From Firmicutes bacterium UBA4845 (GTDB taxonomy: Bacteria; Bacillota; Clostridia; Tissierellales; Sedimentibacteraceae): DNA of 64,000 nt. A program made the position numbers and the translations under genes. Below, piece by piece: positions 1-9,678 of this stretch; position 1 is the first letter of the stretch; the number at the start of each line of letters is the position of its first letter. The notes under the pieces are model-generated. The model saw only the letters and a list, made by a program, of their open reading frames with translations. It ran no database searches and was not told where the DNA came from. The stretch is taken from contig DHER01000087.1 in assembly GCA_002399975.1 (NCBI GenBank), positions 1-64,000 of the forward strand. Reading direction: 5' to 3'.

Positions 1-11
1 TGGGGGTTCCT

Positions 12-1025
12 ATGTTATTGATTTTAAATGAAAATGCAGATACAAAAGAGATAATATCAATAAAAGAAAAAATTAATAAAATGGGATTTTCGGTCAATGA
101 TATGAAAGAATTGAATTATCATATCCTTGGTATAATTGGAGACACAAGCAAAATCGACCCTGAAATCTTTGAAGCATATAAGGCGATAGATAAAGTAGTC
201 TTTGTAAATGAGCCTTTTAAAAAAGCAAACCGTCTATTTCATCCGGATAATACGGAAATTAAAATAAACAATGAAATAATCGGTGGTAATAAAATATGTG
301 TTATGGCAGGCCCCTGCTCTGTAGAAAGTAAAGAACAGATACTGACAATAGCAAGGAATGTTAAAAAATCCGGAGCAAAATTTCTAAGAGGCGGAGCATT
401 TAAACCCCGCACATCCCCCTACAGCTTCCAGGGCTTGAAAAAAGAAGGACTACAACTGCTGCTTTATGCTAAAAAGGAAACTAGAATGCCTATAGTAACA
501 GAAATAACGTCAACCGATTATTTAGATTACTATGCTGAAAATGTTGATATTATACAAGTTGGAGCTCGAAATATGCAAAACTATGAACTTTTGAAGCAAC
601 TTGGCAAAATTAACAAACCAATATTGCTTAAAAGGGGTATTTCATCTACAATAGAAGAACTTTTAATGTCAGCTGAATATATATTGCTGGGAGGAAATGA
701 AAAGGTAATTTTGTGCGAACGGGGAATAAGGACATTTGAAAATTACACCAGAAATACATTGGATTTAAGTGCCGTTCCGGCAATAAAAAAATTAAGCCAT
801 CTTCCAGTAATTGTAGACCCAAGCCATGCTACAGGAAAATGGTGGATGGTAGAACCCATGGCCTTGGCTGCAGTTGCGGCAGGAGCTGATGGTCTGCTTA
901 TAGAAGTACACAATAACCCGAAAAATGCCTTCTCCGACGGAAATCAGTCTATAAAACCGGAAAAATTTAAACTGATGATGGAAAAAATAAATCTCATTGC
1001 AAAAGCAGTAGGAAGAGAATTATGA
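12..1025 (+). CDS. aroF: 3-deoxy-7-phosphoheptulonate synthase (DAHP synthase)
   Basis: Condenses phosphoenolpyruvate and erythrose 4-phosphate, the first shikimate-pathway step, in the cytosol. The 337 residues have a short N-terminal regulatory ferredoxin-like domain (about 1-75) and then the TIM barrel typical of the type I-beta (AroA(G)/Thermotoga-like) family. Visible motifs are VMAGPCSVES, GGAFKPRTSPYSFQG, LLKRG and VDPSHATGKW, which carry the metal and phosphate ligands. The ATG follows a GGGGG Shine-Dalgarno at the window edge, so upstream operon genes may exist. Its stop overlaps the aroB start (ATGA), implying translational coupling. The aroF/aroG letter is a matter of convention. 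Confidence 0.93.
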   Translation: MLLILNENADTKEIISIKEKINKMGFSVNDMKELNYHILGIIGDTSKIDPEIFEAYKAIDKVVFVNEPFKKANRLFHPDNTEIKINNEIIGGNKICVMAGPCSVESKEQILTIARNVKKSGAKFLRGGAFKPRTSPYSFQGLKKEGLQLLLYAKKETRMPIVTEITSTDYLDYYAENVDIIQVGARNMQNYELLKQLGKINKPILLKRGISSTIEELLMSAEYILLGGNEKVILCERGIRTFENYTRNTLDLSAVPAIKKLSHLPVIVDPSHATGKWWMVEPMALAAVAAGADGLLIEVHNNPKNAFSDGNQSIKPEKFKLMMEKINLIAKAVGREL

Positions 1026-2089
1026 TAAAGACATTAAACGTTAACGTCCCAGGAAATAATTACAATATTGTAATAGAAAAAGGTTTATTAAAAAACCTCG
1101 GATCCGAAATAAGAAAAGTTTACGACAAAACCAAAATAGCGGTTATAACCGACAGCAATTTGTACGGCATATACGGAAACAATTTATATGAATTGCTGTC
1201 AAGGGAAAATTTTAATTCCCAGATTATTGTAATAAAACCCGGTGAAGTCAGCAAATCATTAAATACATTGGAATATGTTTACTCAAAACTTGCATCCTTC
1301 AACATTACAAGGAGTGATTTGATAGTTGCATTTGGAGGAGGTGTTGTAGGCGATTTAGCTGGCTTTGCAGCATCTACTTACTTGAGGGGCATTAACTTCA
1401 TTCAAGTACCCACATCCCTGCTTTCTCAGATTGATTCAAGCGTAGGAGGGAAAACCGCCATTAATTTAAAAGAAGGCAAAAATTTAGCCGGCACCTTTTA
1501 TCATCCGCTGAAAGTTTTGACAGATCCGGATATTTTGATAAGTCTTCCTGAAAAATACATGATGGACGGCCTTGGTGAAGCAATAAAGTATGCATGCATC
1601 AAAGATGAATCCTTATTTAGTATGTTAATGAGCTTAAATACGAAAAAGAAAATGTTTAATAACATAGAGCGGTTAATTTATAAATGCTGCAGCATAAAAA
1701 AGGACCTTGTTGAAACTGATGAAAAAGACAAGGGACAAAGAATGCTTTTAAACTTTGGACATACTATCGGCCACGCCATAGAAAAGTGTACAGATTTCAG
1801 AGTTTCCCACGGCAGAGCAGTGTCAGCCGGAATGCTCTATATAGTCAAAAACAGCGAAAAACTAAAAATCACAGAACCAGGCACCTATGAAAAAATCAAA
1901 AATTTGCTTGACTTTTTCAATATTAATTATAATTTTTCTGATTTAAATATAAATGATATAAAGAAATATATAGTTTTAGATAAAAAAAATTTATCCGGAG
2001 AAATTAATTTAATCCTATTGAGAAAAATCGGTAATGCATTTATTAAAAAAATCCCGATTTGTGAAATAGACGAATATATATCAATTTAA
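1022..2089 (+). CDS. aroB: 3-dehydroquinate synthase
   Basis: Second shikimate-pathway enzyme, an NAD- and metal-dependent cyclase that converts DAHP to 3-dehydroquinate. At 355 residues it has the usual length. The glycine-rich nucleotide motif GGGVVGDLAGFAAS lies near residue 98, followed by the conserved PTSLLSQIDSSVGGKTAIN stretch and the metal-binding NFGHTIGHAIE. It begins within the aroF stop and is followed 10 bp later by aroA, so it sits inside the operon. Nothing is unusual in the sequence. Confidence 0.96.
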   Translation: MIKTLNVNVPGNNYNIVIEKGLLKNLGSEIRKVYDKTKIAVITDSNLYGIYGNNLYELLSRENFNSQIIVIKPGEVSKSLNTLEYVYSKLASFNITRSDLIVAFGGGVVGDLAGFAASTYLRGINFIQVPTSLLSQIDSSVGGKTAINLKEGKNLAGTFYHPLKVLTDPDILISLPEKYMMDGLGEAIKYACIKDESLFSMLMSLNTKKKMFNNIERLIYKCCSIKKDLVETDEKDKGQRMLLNFGHTIGHAIEKCTDFRVSHGRAVSAGMLYIVKNSEKLKITEPGTYEKIKNLLDFFNINYNFSDLNINDIKKYIVLDKKNLSGEINLILLRKIGNAFIKKIPICEIDEYISI

Positions 2090-2099
2090 TGGAGTTATT

Positions 2100-3341
2100 A
2101 TGAAAAGCATAAAAATCAAGCCTTCAGTCTTAAAAGGGAAAGTGGAAATTCCTCCTTCAAAAAGCTTAAGCCACAGGGCTATAATCTGCGCTTCTCTTTG
2201 CAATAAAGGACAAAGCATTTTAAAAAACATAATTTTATCAGAAGATATAAAAGCAACTATTGAAGGAATGAAAAAGCTTGGAGCCGAAATAACTCTTTTA
2301 AATAAAAATGCTTATATAAAAAACAACGGCAAAATTAACACAATACCTTTGATTTACTGTGGAGAATCCGCCTCCACACTAAGATTTCTTATTCCTTTAA
2401 GCCTGGTACTGACACATTTCTGCAGGTTCTTCGGAAGTAAAAAATTATTTGAAAGACCTCTTGACGTTTATTATACAATATTTAATAAACAGCATATATA
2501 TTATAAAACCGACGGCAGTTACCCTCTTGCCATAAAAGGAAGATTATTGCCTGGGGCGTATGAAATCCCCGGGGACAAAAGCTCTCAGTTCATTTCCGGT
2601 CTGCTGCTTTCTTTGCCTCTTCTTGAAAATGATTCAAAAATAACCGTAACAGGAAATTTTGAATCAAAAGCATATGTTGATATGACTGCCGACATAATGG
2701 AAAAATTCGGGGTTCATACGGAAAAGATCGGGGAAAAAACATTTTTTATAAAAGGAAGGCAAACATATAAAAGCACTTTCTATACTATTGAAGGTGATTA
2801 TTCTCAGGCGGCGTTCTTTCTGGTGGCAAATGAACTTGGAAGTAAAATTGAATGCCTGGGTTTAAATAATGTTTCATTGCAGGCAGATAAGGAAATAATA
2901 AACATAATAAAAAGATACAAGTACGAAAACAATGAAATAATAATTGATGCTTCTCAGATTCCCGACCTTGTCCCCATAATCACTGTATTGTCATCATTAA
3001 AAGAAAAACGCACTACTGTAATAAAAAATGCCGGACGTCTACACCTAAAAGAATCAGACAGATTAAAAGCCATTTCGACAGAATTGAACAAGTTAGGAGC
3101 ACATATCAGAGTAACAGAGGACGGCCTGGTTATAAAAGGAAGAGAATCCTTGAATGGCTGTACAAAAGTCAACAGTTGGGATGATCACCGCATAGCCATG
3201 TCATTAGCTATTGCCGCCACGAAATGTAAAAACGAAATAATTTTAGAAAACCACTTAGCTGTTAATAAATCGTATCCCCATTTTTGGAGAGATTATAAAT
3301 CATTGGGAGGTAAGTACAATGAGCTCAGTAACTGGAAATAA
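2100..3341 (+). CDS. aroA: 5-enolpyruvylshikimate-3-phosphate synthase
   Basis: Transfers enolpyruvyl from PEP to shikimate 3-phosphate. The 413 residues show the N-terminal PPSKSLSHRA loop, a GESASTLRFL segment (related to the usual GNAGT), GDKSSQFISGLLL and the C-terminal LHLKESDR and WDDHRIAM motifs. The typical GNSGTTMRL loop reads CGESASTLRFLIPL, as in class II (glyphosate-tolerant) enzymes; the class assignment is inference. A GGAGTTATT Shine-Dalgarno precedes the ATG. Its last 23 bases overlap aroC. Confidence 0.95.
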   Translation: MKSIKIKPSVLKGKVEIPPSKSLSHRAIICASLCNKGQSILKNIILSEDIKATIEGMKKLGAEITLLNKNAYIKNNGKINTIPLIYCGESASTLRFLIPLSLVLTHFCRFFGSKKLFERPLDVYYTIFNKQHIYYKTDGSYPLAIKGRLLPGAYEIPGDKSSQFISGLLLSLPLLENDSKITVTGNFESKAYVDMTADIMEKFGVHTEKIGEKTFFIKGRQTYKSTFYTIEGDYSQAAFFLVANELGSKIECLGLNNVSLQADKEIINIIKRYKYENNEIIIDASQIPDLVPIITVLSSLKEKRTTVIKNAGRLHLKESDRLKAISTELNKLGAHIRVTEDGLVIKGRESLNGCTKVNSWDDHRIAMSLAIAATKCKNEIILENHLAVNKSYPHFWRDYKSLGGKYNELSNWK

Positions 3342-4410
3342 GCTGAAGGTAAGTATATTCGGAGAATCTCACGGCAAGGGAATAGGCGTTGTAATTGACG
3401 GTCTGCCTCCCGGGGTAGAATTGGACTTAAATTTCATTGATTGTCAAATGAAAAGAAGAGCTCCCGGTCAAAGCAGTATTACAACCGAACGGAAAGAAAA
3501 AGACAGCTATACAATATTAAGTGGATTGTTTAAAGATAAGACAACAGGTACACCTCTTTGTGCCTTAATTCAAAACGAAGACACAAATTCCGAAAGCTAC
3601 GATAAAATAAAGGCAAAAATGCGTCCGGGTCACAGCGATTACACTGGATATGTAAAATACAAAGGGTTCAATGATTATAGAGGAGGAGGACATTTTTCCG
3701 GAAGGCTGACTGCTCCTTTGTTATTTGCAGGCTCTGTAGCTATGCAGATTTTAGAAATCAAAAATATATTTATCGGCGGCAGAATAAAAAGTATTTATAA
3801 TATAACTGATGATTCTAAACCGAATCTTAGTGAATACGAAATAAAAAAGCTGAGGAACATGAACTTCCCCGTTATCTGCCCCGGCATAAAGGAAGAAATG
3901 CTGTATACCATTTCAAAAGTCAAAAATGAAGGCAATTCTGTAGGCGGTGTAATTGAAACATATGTAATCAATGTACCTGCAGGTTATGGAGAACCGTTTT
4001 TTGATTCCGTTGAAAGCAAAATATCTCACATTGTTTTTTCCATACCGGCAGTTAAGGGAATCGAATTCGGAACAGGTTTTGAAATAACACAATTTACAGG
4101 CAAAGAAACAAATGATCAATTCTACGTAAAAAACAATAAAATTCTAACAAAAACAAACAACAGCGGCGGAATATTGGGCGGCATTACGAATGGAATGCCC
4201 ATTGTATTCAAAACTGCTGTAAAACCTGTGTCTTCTATAGCTTGTACTCAAAATACGGTAGATATATCTAAAATGGAAAATACGGTTTTAAATGTTACAG
4301 GACGCCACGACCCCTGTATTGTACCAAGGGCAGTACCTGTTGTAGAAAGTGCAGCTGCCTTAGCCCTGCTTGATTTAATATTGGAAAGAGACGGTGAAAT
4401 ATGGATTTAA
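3319..4410 (+). CDS. aroC: Chorismate synthase
   Basis: Converts EPSP to chorismate using reduced FMN. The 363 residues contain the family signatures GESHGKGIGVVIDG (near residue 15), RPGHSDYTG, YRGGGHFSGRLTAPL and GRHDPCIVPRAVPV. The ATG has a GGGAGG site 8 bases upstream that lies inside the end of aroA, giving an overlap of 23 bp. It is followed, with a 10-bp overlap, by chorismate mutase, so chorismate production and use are coupled. Confidence 0.96.
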   Translation: MSSVTGNKLKVSIFGESHGKGIGVVIDGLPPGVELDLNFIDCQMKRRAPGQSSITTERKEKDSYTILSGLFKDKTTGTPLCALIQNEDTNSESYDKIKAKMRPGHSDYTGYVKYKGFNDYRGGGHFSGRLTAPLLFAGSVAMQILEIKNIFIGGRIKSIYNITDDSKPNLSEYEIKKLRNMNFPVICPGIKEEMLYTISKVKNEGNSVGGVIETYVINVPAGYGEPFFDSVESKISHIVFSIPAVKGIEFGTGFEITQFTGKETNDQFYVKNNKILTKTNNSGGILGGITNGMPIVFKTAVKPVSSIACTQNTVDISKMENTVLNVTGRHDPCIVPRAVPVVESAAALALLDLILERDGEIWI

Positions 4411-4655
4411 ACAATGCAAGAATTAAAATTAACGACATAGATAAAGAAATAGTAATTTTATTGGAAAAAAGATTTGATATAGTTATGGAAATAGGAAAAT
4501 ATAAAAAGGAAAACTGCATATCGGTTTATGATAAGGGAAGAGAAGAAACTGTTGTCCAAAATTGTGTAGTCAATTTAAAAAACCAAAATTACGCCCAATG
4601 TATAAAAAATATCTATAAACAAATTATGAATACCTGCAAAGAACTGGAAAATTAA
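4401..4655 (+). CDS. Chorismate mutase, AroQ type, monofunctional
   Basis: An 84-residue all-helical protein beginning with a pattern like that of AroQ-class chorismate mutases (ARIKINDIDKEIVILLEKR, then KYKKEN and YDKGREE). It would convert chorismate to prephenate for phenylalanine and tyrosine synthesis. It stands alone, not fused to prephenate dehydratase or DAHP synthase. The start ATG lies inside the aroC 3' end and the stop is two bases before aroK, so it is translated within the shikimate operon. The C-terminal helix matches the family less clearly. Confidence 0.85.
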   Translation: MDLNNARIKINDIDKEIVILLEKRFDIVMEIGKYKKENCISVYDKGREETVVQNCVVNLKNQNYAQCIKNIYKQIMNTCKELEN

Positions 4656-4657
4656 AC

Positions 4658-5179
4658 ATGAATATAGTTATAATAGGAATGCCGGGCAGCGGCAAAACAG
4701 CAGTCGGCCGTCTTGTTTCCAAAAAACTCAATGTAAAATTCATAGACATGGATGAATTTATAGCTCAAAAAGAAAACAAGACAATAACAGATATGTTTGC
4801 CATAAGCGAAGAGTATTTTAGAAATGTGGAAACAGAGTGTGCAAGAGAATTAAGCAAGGAAAACTTTGCTGTAATTGCTGCAGGCGGAGGAATAGTAAAA
4901 AGGAAAAAAAATATTAATTATTTAAAACAAAGCTCCATTATGATTTTTTTAAACAGGCCGCTGAAAAATATTATTTCAGATATTGACATAAAAAGACGCC
5001 CCCTGCTTAAGAACAACATCAACGCTGTATACAAGCTATACAATGAAAGAATACATTTATACAAAGAATACTGTGATATAGAAATAATAAACGACAGGAC
5101 AAAAGATGAAACGGCAAACAGCATTGCTGCAGCCGTGCATAGATTAATAATCAAAAGGGATTCCACATATTTCAATTAG
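4658..5179 (+). CDS. aroK: Shikimate kinase
   Basis: Phosphorylates shikimate at the 3-OH with ATP. The 173 residues start with the P-loop GMPGSGKTAVGRLV and have the shikimate-binding DMDEFI (D32/D34 type), the FRNVE segment and the AAGGGIV motif (usual GGG box), plus the lid R in KRRPLL. It is the last gene of the aro operon in the window; aroD and aroE are not seen here. It converges on the minus-strand gene ending at 5220. Confidence 0.94.
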   Translation: MNIVIIGMPGSGKTAVGRLVSKKLNVKFIDMDEFIAQKENKTITDMFAISEEYFRNVETECARELSKENFAVIAAGGGIVKRKKNINYLKQSSIMIFLNRPLKNIISDIDIKRRPLLKNNINAVYKLYNERIHLYKEYCDIEIINDRTKDETANSIAAAVHRLIIKRDSTYFN

Positions 5180-5219
5180 TGATATCCCCTTGAGTGATGC
5201 TTCTTAGAAACAAAAGAAT

Positions 5220-6266
5220 TTATCCTATTAAGCTTTTAATTACTTCTTTTACTGTTGACATTTTGTTTATACTGTTAATCTTAGAACCGGAAAAAATAAT
5301 ACCATCCTGACCATTTACTGCATTAATCAAGGCAGCCGATATGCAGTATGGAGCTTTTGATGGATTGCATCCAGACAGGCAGTTGTAACAACCTGATACT
5401 TCTGCTGAACCCTGCAGTGTTGAATTTATAAGGAAATCTGTTTTTATTGCCCTTGCAGGCATTCCCACAGGGCTTTCAATAATTATTTCATCCTCTTCTG
5501 TTGCATTTATATAAGCAAGTTTGAAATTTTCATGAGCATTACATTCTACTGTCGGTACAAACATGCTGGCTATTTGAAAGCCGTCGGACCCGGCGCATTT
5601 AAGCTCTGATATATCTTCAGCTGTTCTTATACCTCCTGCAGCTATTACCGGAATCTTAGCACTGTGTTTTTGTTCAGCGTCTCTCGTTAATTTTTTGACT
5701 TCCCTGACAATATCTTTAAGAGGCATAAACTTTTTTTCAAGCAATTCATCCATTTTAAATCCTAAATGGCCGCCTGCTAATGGCCCTTCAACAATAAATG
5801 CATCCGGCAGCCTGCCCTTTTTCAGATAGCTTTTTATTATTATTTTTGCCGCTTTGGCAGAAGATACTATAGGAACAATTTTTGTGGACGTACCTTCAAC
5901 AAGTTTGGGAAGTGCCAAAGGCAGCCCTGCTCCTGACACTACCAGGTCTATTTTTTCTTCAACAGCCTTTTTAACGTAAAGATCATAATTGCTCATTGCA
6001 GCCATTAGGTTTATGGCAATTATTCCTTTAGTCTTTTTTCTTGCTTTTTTTATTTCTTTTCCTATTGCCCTTAAATTGGCTTCCACAGTATTGGTTGCAA
6101 AATCAGGCTCACGAAACCCTATCTGAACACCTGATATGGTTCCTATGCCTCCTTCGTCAGCTACTGCAGCTGCCAGCCCGGATAAAGACACACCAATTCC
6201 CATGGCACCTTGAACTATCGGAATTTTAGCAGTCAAGTTACCAATTTTCAATTCCTTTAATCCCAT
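5220..6266 (-). CDS. FabK/nitronate monooxygenase-family FMN flavoprotein
   Basis: A 348-residue TIM-barrel flavoprotein of the NPD/FabK family: VQGAMGIGVSLSGLAAAVADEGGIGTISG at the N terminus, VSGAGLPLALP, and the phosphate-binding IPVIAAGGIRTAEDI. It differs from its operon partner FabK in a C-terminal cysteine-rich stretch (CYNCLSGC, then PYC) also seen in clostridial nitronate monooxygenase-like proteins. It is the last gene of the fab operon, 33 bp after fabZ. Either a nitronate monooxygenase or a second enoyl reductase is possible; the sequence does not decide. Confidence 0.8.
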   Translation of the reverse strand: MGLKELKIGNLTAKIPIVQGAMGIGVSLSGLAAAVADEGGIGTISGVQIGFREPDFATNTVEANLRAIGKEIKKARKKTKGIIAINLMAAMSNYDLYVKKAVEEKIDLVVSGAGLPLALPKLVEGTSTKIVPIVSSAKAAKIIIKSYLKKGRLPDAFIVEGPLAGGHLGFKMDELLEKKFMPLKDIVREVKKLTRDAEQKHSAKIPVIAAGGIRTAEDISELKCAGSDGFQIASMFVPTVECNAHENFKLAYINATEEDEIIIESPVGMPARAIKTDFLINSTLQGSAEVSGCYNCLSGCNPSKAPYCISAALINAVNGQDGIIFSGSKINSINKMSTVKEVIKSLIG

Positions 6267-6299
6267 ATTTCCTCCATATTTCTGTCTGCCAATACTTCC

Positions 6300-6725
6300 T
6301 TATTCTACTGCAAATATAAGCTCTGCCTCGGCAGCAATTTCATCGCCTGTATAAGCAGTGCCACTTCCTATTCCAAAGCTGCCCTTAATTTTAATTATTT
6401 TTGTAACAAGCCTTAACGTATCGCCCGGACATATTTTTTTTTTGAATTTTGCATTCTTGATACCTCCGAAATAAACCGTTCTGTTCTTAAATTTTTCAAG
6501 GGATAGAATAGCCACTGCTCCTGTCTGTGCTAATGCCTCTATTATTAAAACTCCCGGCATAACAGGATTCCCGGGGAAATGCCCCTGAAAAAACTGCTCG
6601 TTAAATGTAACATTCTTTATACCTACAGCCATTTCTCCTTCGTTAAGTTCCACTATTTTGTCAATTAAAAGCATGGGATACCTGTGAGGTATTATTTTTT
6701 GTATATCACTTGAATCATATATCAT
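6300..6725 (-). CDS. fabZ: 3-hydroxyacyl-ACP dehydratase
   Basis: Dehydrates beta-hydroxyacyl-ACP in type II fatty acid elongation. The 141-residue hot-dog fold protein has the catalytic histidine in GHFPGNPVMPGVLIIEALAQTG and the acidic residue in the following helix, plus the N-terminal IPHRYPMLLID. An AGGAG site sits 5 bases before the ATG. It lies between fabF and the terminal flavoprotein gene. Confidence 0.96.
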   Translation of the reverse strand: MIYDSSDIQKIIPHRYPMLLIDKIVELNEGEMAVGIKNVTFNEQFFQGHFPGNPVMPGVLIIEALAQTGAVAILSLEKFKNRTVYFGGIKNAKFKKKICPGDTLRLVTKIIKIKGSFGIGSGTAYTGDEIAAEAELIFAVE

Positions 6726-6743
6726 AAAAACTCCTAAGCAAAT

Positions 6744-7973
6744 TTATATTTTTTTTAAAACTAATGAAGCATTATGACCTCCGAATCCAAATGCGTTCGA
6801 CAAAGCATAGTCAAATTTATTTGAAATTCCTGTATTTGGAACAAAATTCAGGCCTAATTCCGGATCTTTTACCGAATAATTTATTGTAGCAGGTATATAT
6901 GAATCCTCCAATGCTTTTGCACATACAATGGCCTCAACTGCTCCAGCGGCACCTAACAAATGACCTGTCATAGATTTTGTAGAACTGACAGGTACTTCAT
7001 ATGCATAATCACCAAATATTTTTTTAATTGCCTGTGTTTCAAATTTATCATTATATAATGTGCTTGTACCGTGGGCATTTATATATCCTATGTCCTCTGG
7101 TTTTATACCTGCATCCTCAATTGCAAACAGCATGGAATCAGATGACCCTTTAGAACTCGGGTCAGGAGATGTCATATGATATGCATCACAAGTTGCACCA
7201 TATCCAACTATTTCTGCATAAATTTTTGCACCTCTATTAACAGCGTGATCATAATCTTCAAGAACCATTATTCCGGCACCCTCGCCCATTACGAAGCCGT
7301 GCCTTTCCTTATCAAAGGGAATAGATGCCCTGTTCACATCGAGAGATGTTGATAAAGTAGTTAATACAGAAAACCCCGCTATTGAACATGGAGTTATGGC
7401 AGCTTCCGAGCCGCCTGCCAACATTACATCACATATTCCGTCCTGAATTCTCTTATAAGACTCACCGACAGCGTTTGCTCCTGTTGCACATGCTGTAACT
7501 GTGCTGAAGTTAACAGCTTTAGCCTTGTATTTAATTGCAATCAAACCTGATGCCATATTTGAAAGCATCATTGGAATAAAAAATGTCGAAACTTTTCCGG
7601 GTCCTTTAGTAAGAATTTTTTCATGCTCCGTTTCAATGGTGTGAATACCCCCTACAGCACTTCCTACAATTGTTCCAAATCTTTGACTGTCAACCTTTTC
7701 TATGTCCAGTTTTGAATCTCTAACTGCAATATCAGCTGCAGCAAGAGCAAACTGACTATACCTGTCCATTCTTTTTGACTCTTTTTTTTCCATATATAAT
7801 GTTGGTTCAAAATCCTTTATTTCAGCAGCTAATTTAACTTTGAACTCAGTTGTATCAAATGATTCTATTGGACTTACTCCGCACTTGCCTTCTTTTACAT
7901 TCTGCCAGAATTCATCTCCTGTACCAATGGGGCTAACAACCCCTATACCTGTTACTACCACTCTTCTTTTCAT
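6744..7973 (-). CDS. fabF: 3-oxoacyl-ACP synthase II
   Basis: Elongating condensing enzyme (KASII). The 409 residues carry the Cys-His-His triad: TACATGANAVG (nucleophile Cys), NAHGTST and TGHLLGAAGA. The N terminus RRVVVTGIGVVSPIG is typical. The AGGAGGAATT site fixes the ATG. No fabH is found beside it, so the initiating condensing enzyme must be encoded elsewhere. Confidence 0.97.
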   Translation of the reverse strand: MKRRVVVTGIGVVSPIGTGDEFWQNVKEGKCGVSPIESFDTTEFKVKLAAEIKDFEPTLYMEKKESKRMDRYSQFALAAADIAVRDSKLDIEKVDSQRFGTIVGSAVGGIHTIETEHEKILTKGPGKVSTFFIPMMLSNMASGLIAIKYKAKAVNFSTVTACATGANAVGESYKRIQDGICDVMLAGGSEAAITPCSIAGFSVLTTLSTSLDVNRASIPFDKERHGFVMGEGAGIMVLEDYDHAVNRGAKIYAEIVGYGATCDAYHMTSPDPSSKGSSDSMLFAIEDAGIKPEDIGYINAHGTSTLYNDKFETQAIKKIFGDYAYEVPVSSTKSMTGHLLGAAGAVEAIVCAKALEDSYIPATINYSVKDPELGLNFVPNTGISNKFDYALSNAFGFGGHNASLVLKKI

Positions 7974-7990
7974 AATTCCTCCTGCATATT

Positions 7991-8722
7991 TTACATGTAA
8001 TACCCACCGTTAACTGATAATACCTGGCCTGTTATATATGAAGATTTATTTGAAATTAAAAATTCTACCACATCTGCAATATCACTGGGACGTCCAAGCC
8101 TTTGCAAAGGAATGTTTTTCACCATCTCACTTCTAGTAGCCTCTGGAATTCTATCTGTCATTCCAGTTTGAATAAATCCCGGCGCTATGGCATTAACAAG
8201 GATATTTTTCTTCCCCAACTCTCTTGCCATAGATTTAGTCATGCCTATTATCCCTGCTTTTGAAGCTGAATAATTAACCTGCCCTGCATTTCCGGCCAAT
8301 CCCACAACTGATGAAATATTTATAATTCTGCCGTATTTCTGTCTTATCATCCTTTTAGAAATATGCTTACAGCAGTTAAATGTTCCCTTTAAATTTGTAT
8401 CAATTACCCGGTCAAATTCTTCTTCAGTCATTAAAGGAAGAATATTGTCCTTAGTAATACCTGCATTATTAATTAAGACATCAACATGCTCAAAATTTTC
8501 ATATGCTTCATCTATAAGTTTTTTAGCGTCTTTGTAGTTTGATATATCGCATTGGATTGTAATATTTTTTGTATTTTTTCTTGTAAATTTATTTATTAAT
8601 TCAGACATTGAAGAAGTATCGTTCCTGTAATTTAATACCAAGCTGTATCCCAATTCATTTAATCTTAAAGCTGTTACCGCACCGATACCCTTTGAAGCTC
8701 CGGTAATAATTGCAGTTTTCAT
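7991..8722 (-). CDS. fabG: 3-oxoacyl-ACP reductase
   Basis: NADPH-dependent short-chain dehydrogenase that reduces 3-ketoacyl-ACP. The 243 residues show the TGASKGIG cofactor loop, the NNAG motif (VLINNAGITKDN), the catalytic Ser-Tyr-Lys in ISSVVG and NYSASKAG, and the C-terminal ITGQVLSVNGGYYM. It has standard length and sits between fabD and fabF with short gaps. Confidence 0.96.
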   Translation of the reverse strand: MKTAIITGASKGIGAVTALRLNELGYSLVLNYRNDTSSMSELINKFTRKNTKNITIQCDISNYKDAKKLIDEAYENFEHVDVLINNAGITKDNILPLMTEEEFDRVIDTNLKGTFNCCKHISKRMIRQKYGRIINISSVVGLAGNAGQVNYSASKAGIIGMTKSMARELGKKNILVNAIAPGFIQTGMTDRIPEATRSEMVKNIPLQRLGRPSDIADVVEFLISNKSSYITGQVLSVNGGYYM

Positions 8723-8749
8723 AATTTTCCTTTCCGACGACTACCGCCT

Positions 8750-9676
8750 TTATATATAATTACTGAGAGAAGAAACACTGTCTATATTTATTGTTTCAAC
8801 ATTTTTATTTATTTTCCTGATAAAAGACGATAAAGCCTTTCCCGGCCCTATTTCCACAAATGTATCAATTCCGTCATCTATCATTTTTCTAACACAATCT
8901 TCCCACCTGACAGGATTATAGACTTGTTTTTCAAGCTTATCCGCCATTGCAAATACATCACAATAGTATTCTGCGTCAACATTTGATATAACATTGCAGA
9001 AAGGTTTCTTAAATTTGATTTTATCCAACTCATTCCTAAGCTTTTTCCCTGCCGGTTTAAGCATTGACGTATGAAACGGCGCACTTACATTAAGCCTAAC
9101 CGCCTTTTTTATGTTAAATTGTGAAGTAAGTTTCAAAACATTTTCAATTGCCCAACTTTCACCTCCTACAACTATCTGCCCAGGGCAATTAAAATTGGAT
9201 GGTTCCACAATGCCATACCTGTCTGTAACCTCATCACAAAAACATATGGCATCCTCAGCTTTGCATCCTAACAATGCAAGCATTCCGCCTTCTCCCAAAG
9301 GAACTGTATTCTGCATATAGTTTCCTCTGCTGCGTACAAGTTTCACCGCCGTTTGAAAATTCATTGTTCCTGCAGCAGTTAATGCGGTATATTCTCCCAG
9401 GCTTTGTCCTCCCATTACAAAAGGAACCATTCCTGATTTTTTACTCAAAACCTCATATATTGCCATACATACTGTCAATAAAGCCGGCTGCGTTATTTCG
9501 GTCATGTTTAACTCATCATCCGGCCCTTCAAAACACAGTTTTGTTATATCTAAATTTGATGCTTCATTTGCTTTTTGAAATATTTCTTTGCTTTCCTGAA
9601 AATTTTCGTAAAAGTCTTTTCCCATTCCAACATATTGAGAACCTTGGCCCGGGAATACAAAAGCAATTTTATTCAT
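8750..9676 (-). CDS. fabD: Malonyl-CoA:ACP transacylase
   Basis: Loads malonate onto ACP. The 308 residues have FVFPGQGSQYVGMG at the N terminus, the nucleophile serine in GQSLGEYTAL and the catalytic histidine in SAPFHTSML. The GGGGG site ahead of the ATG overlaps the end of fabK, only 2 bp away, so both are probably translationally coupled. Confidence 0.96.
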   Translation of the reverse strand: MNKIAFVFPGQGSQYVGMGKDFYENFQESKEIFQKANEASNLDITKLCFEGPDDELNMTEITQPALLTVCMAIYEVLSKKSGMVPFVMGGQSLGEYTALTAAGTMNFQTAVKLVRSRGNYMQNTVPLGEGGMLALLGCKAEDAICFCDEVTDRYGIVEPSNFNCPGQIVVGGESWAIENVLKLTSQFNIKKAVRLNVSAPFHTSMLKPAGKKLRNELDKIKFKKPFCNVISNVDAEYYCDVFAMADKLEKQVYNPVRWEDCVRKMIDDGIDTFVEIGPGKALSSFIRKINKNVETINIDSVSSLSNYI

Positions 9677-9678
9677 TT

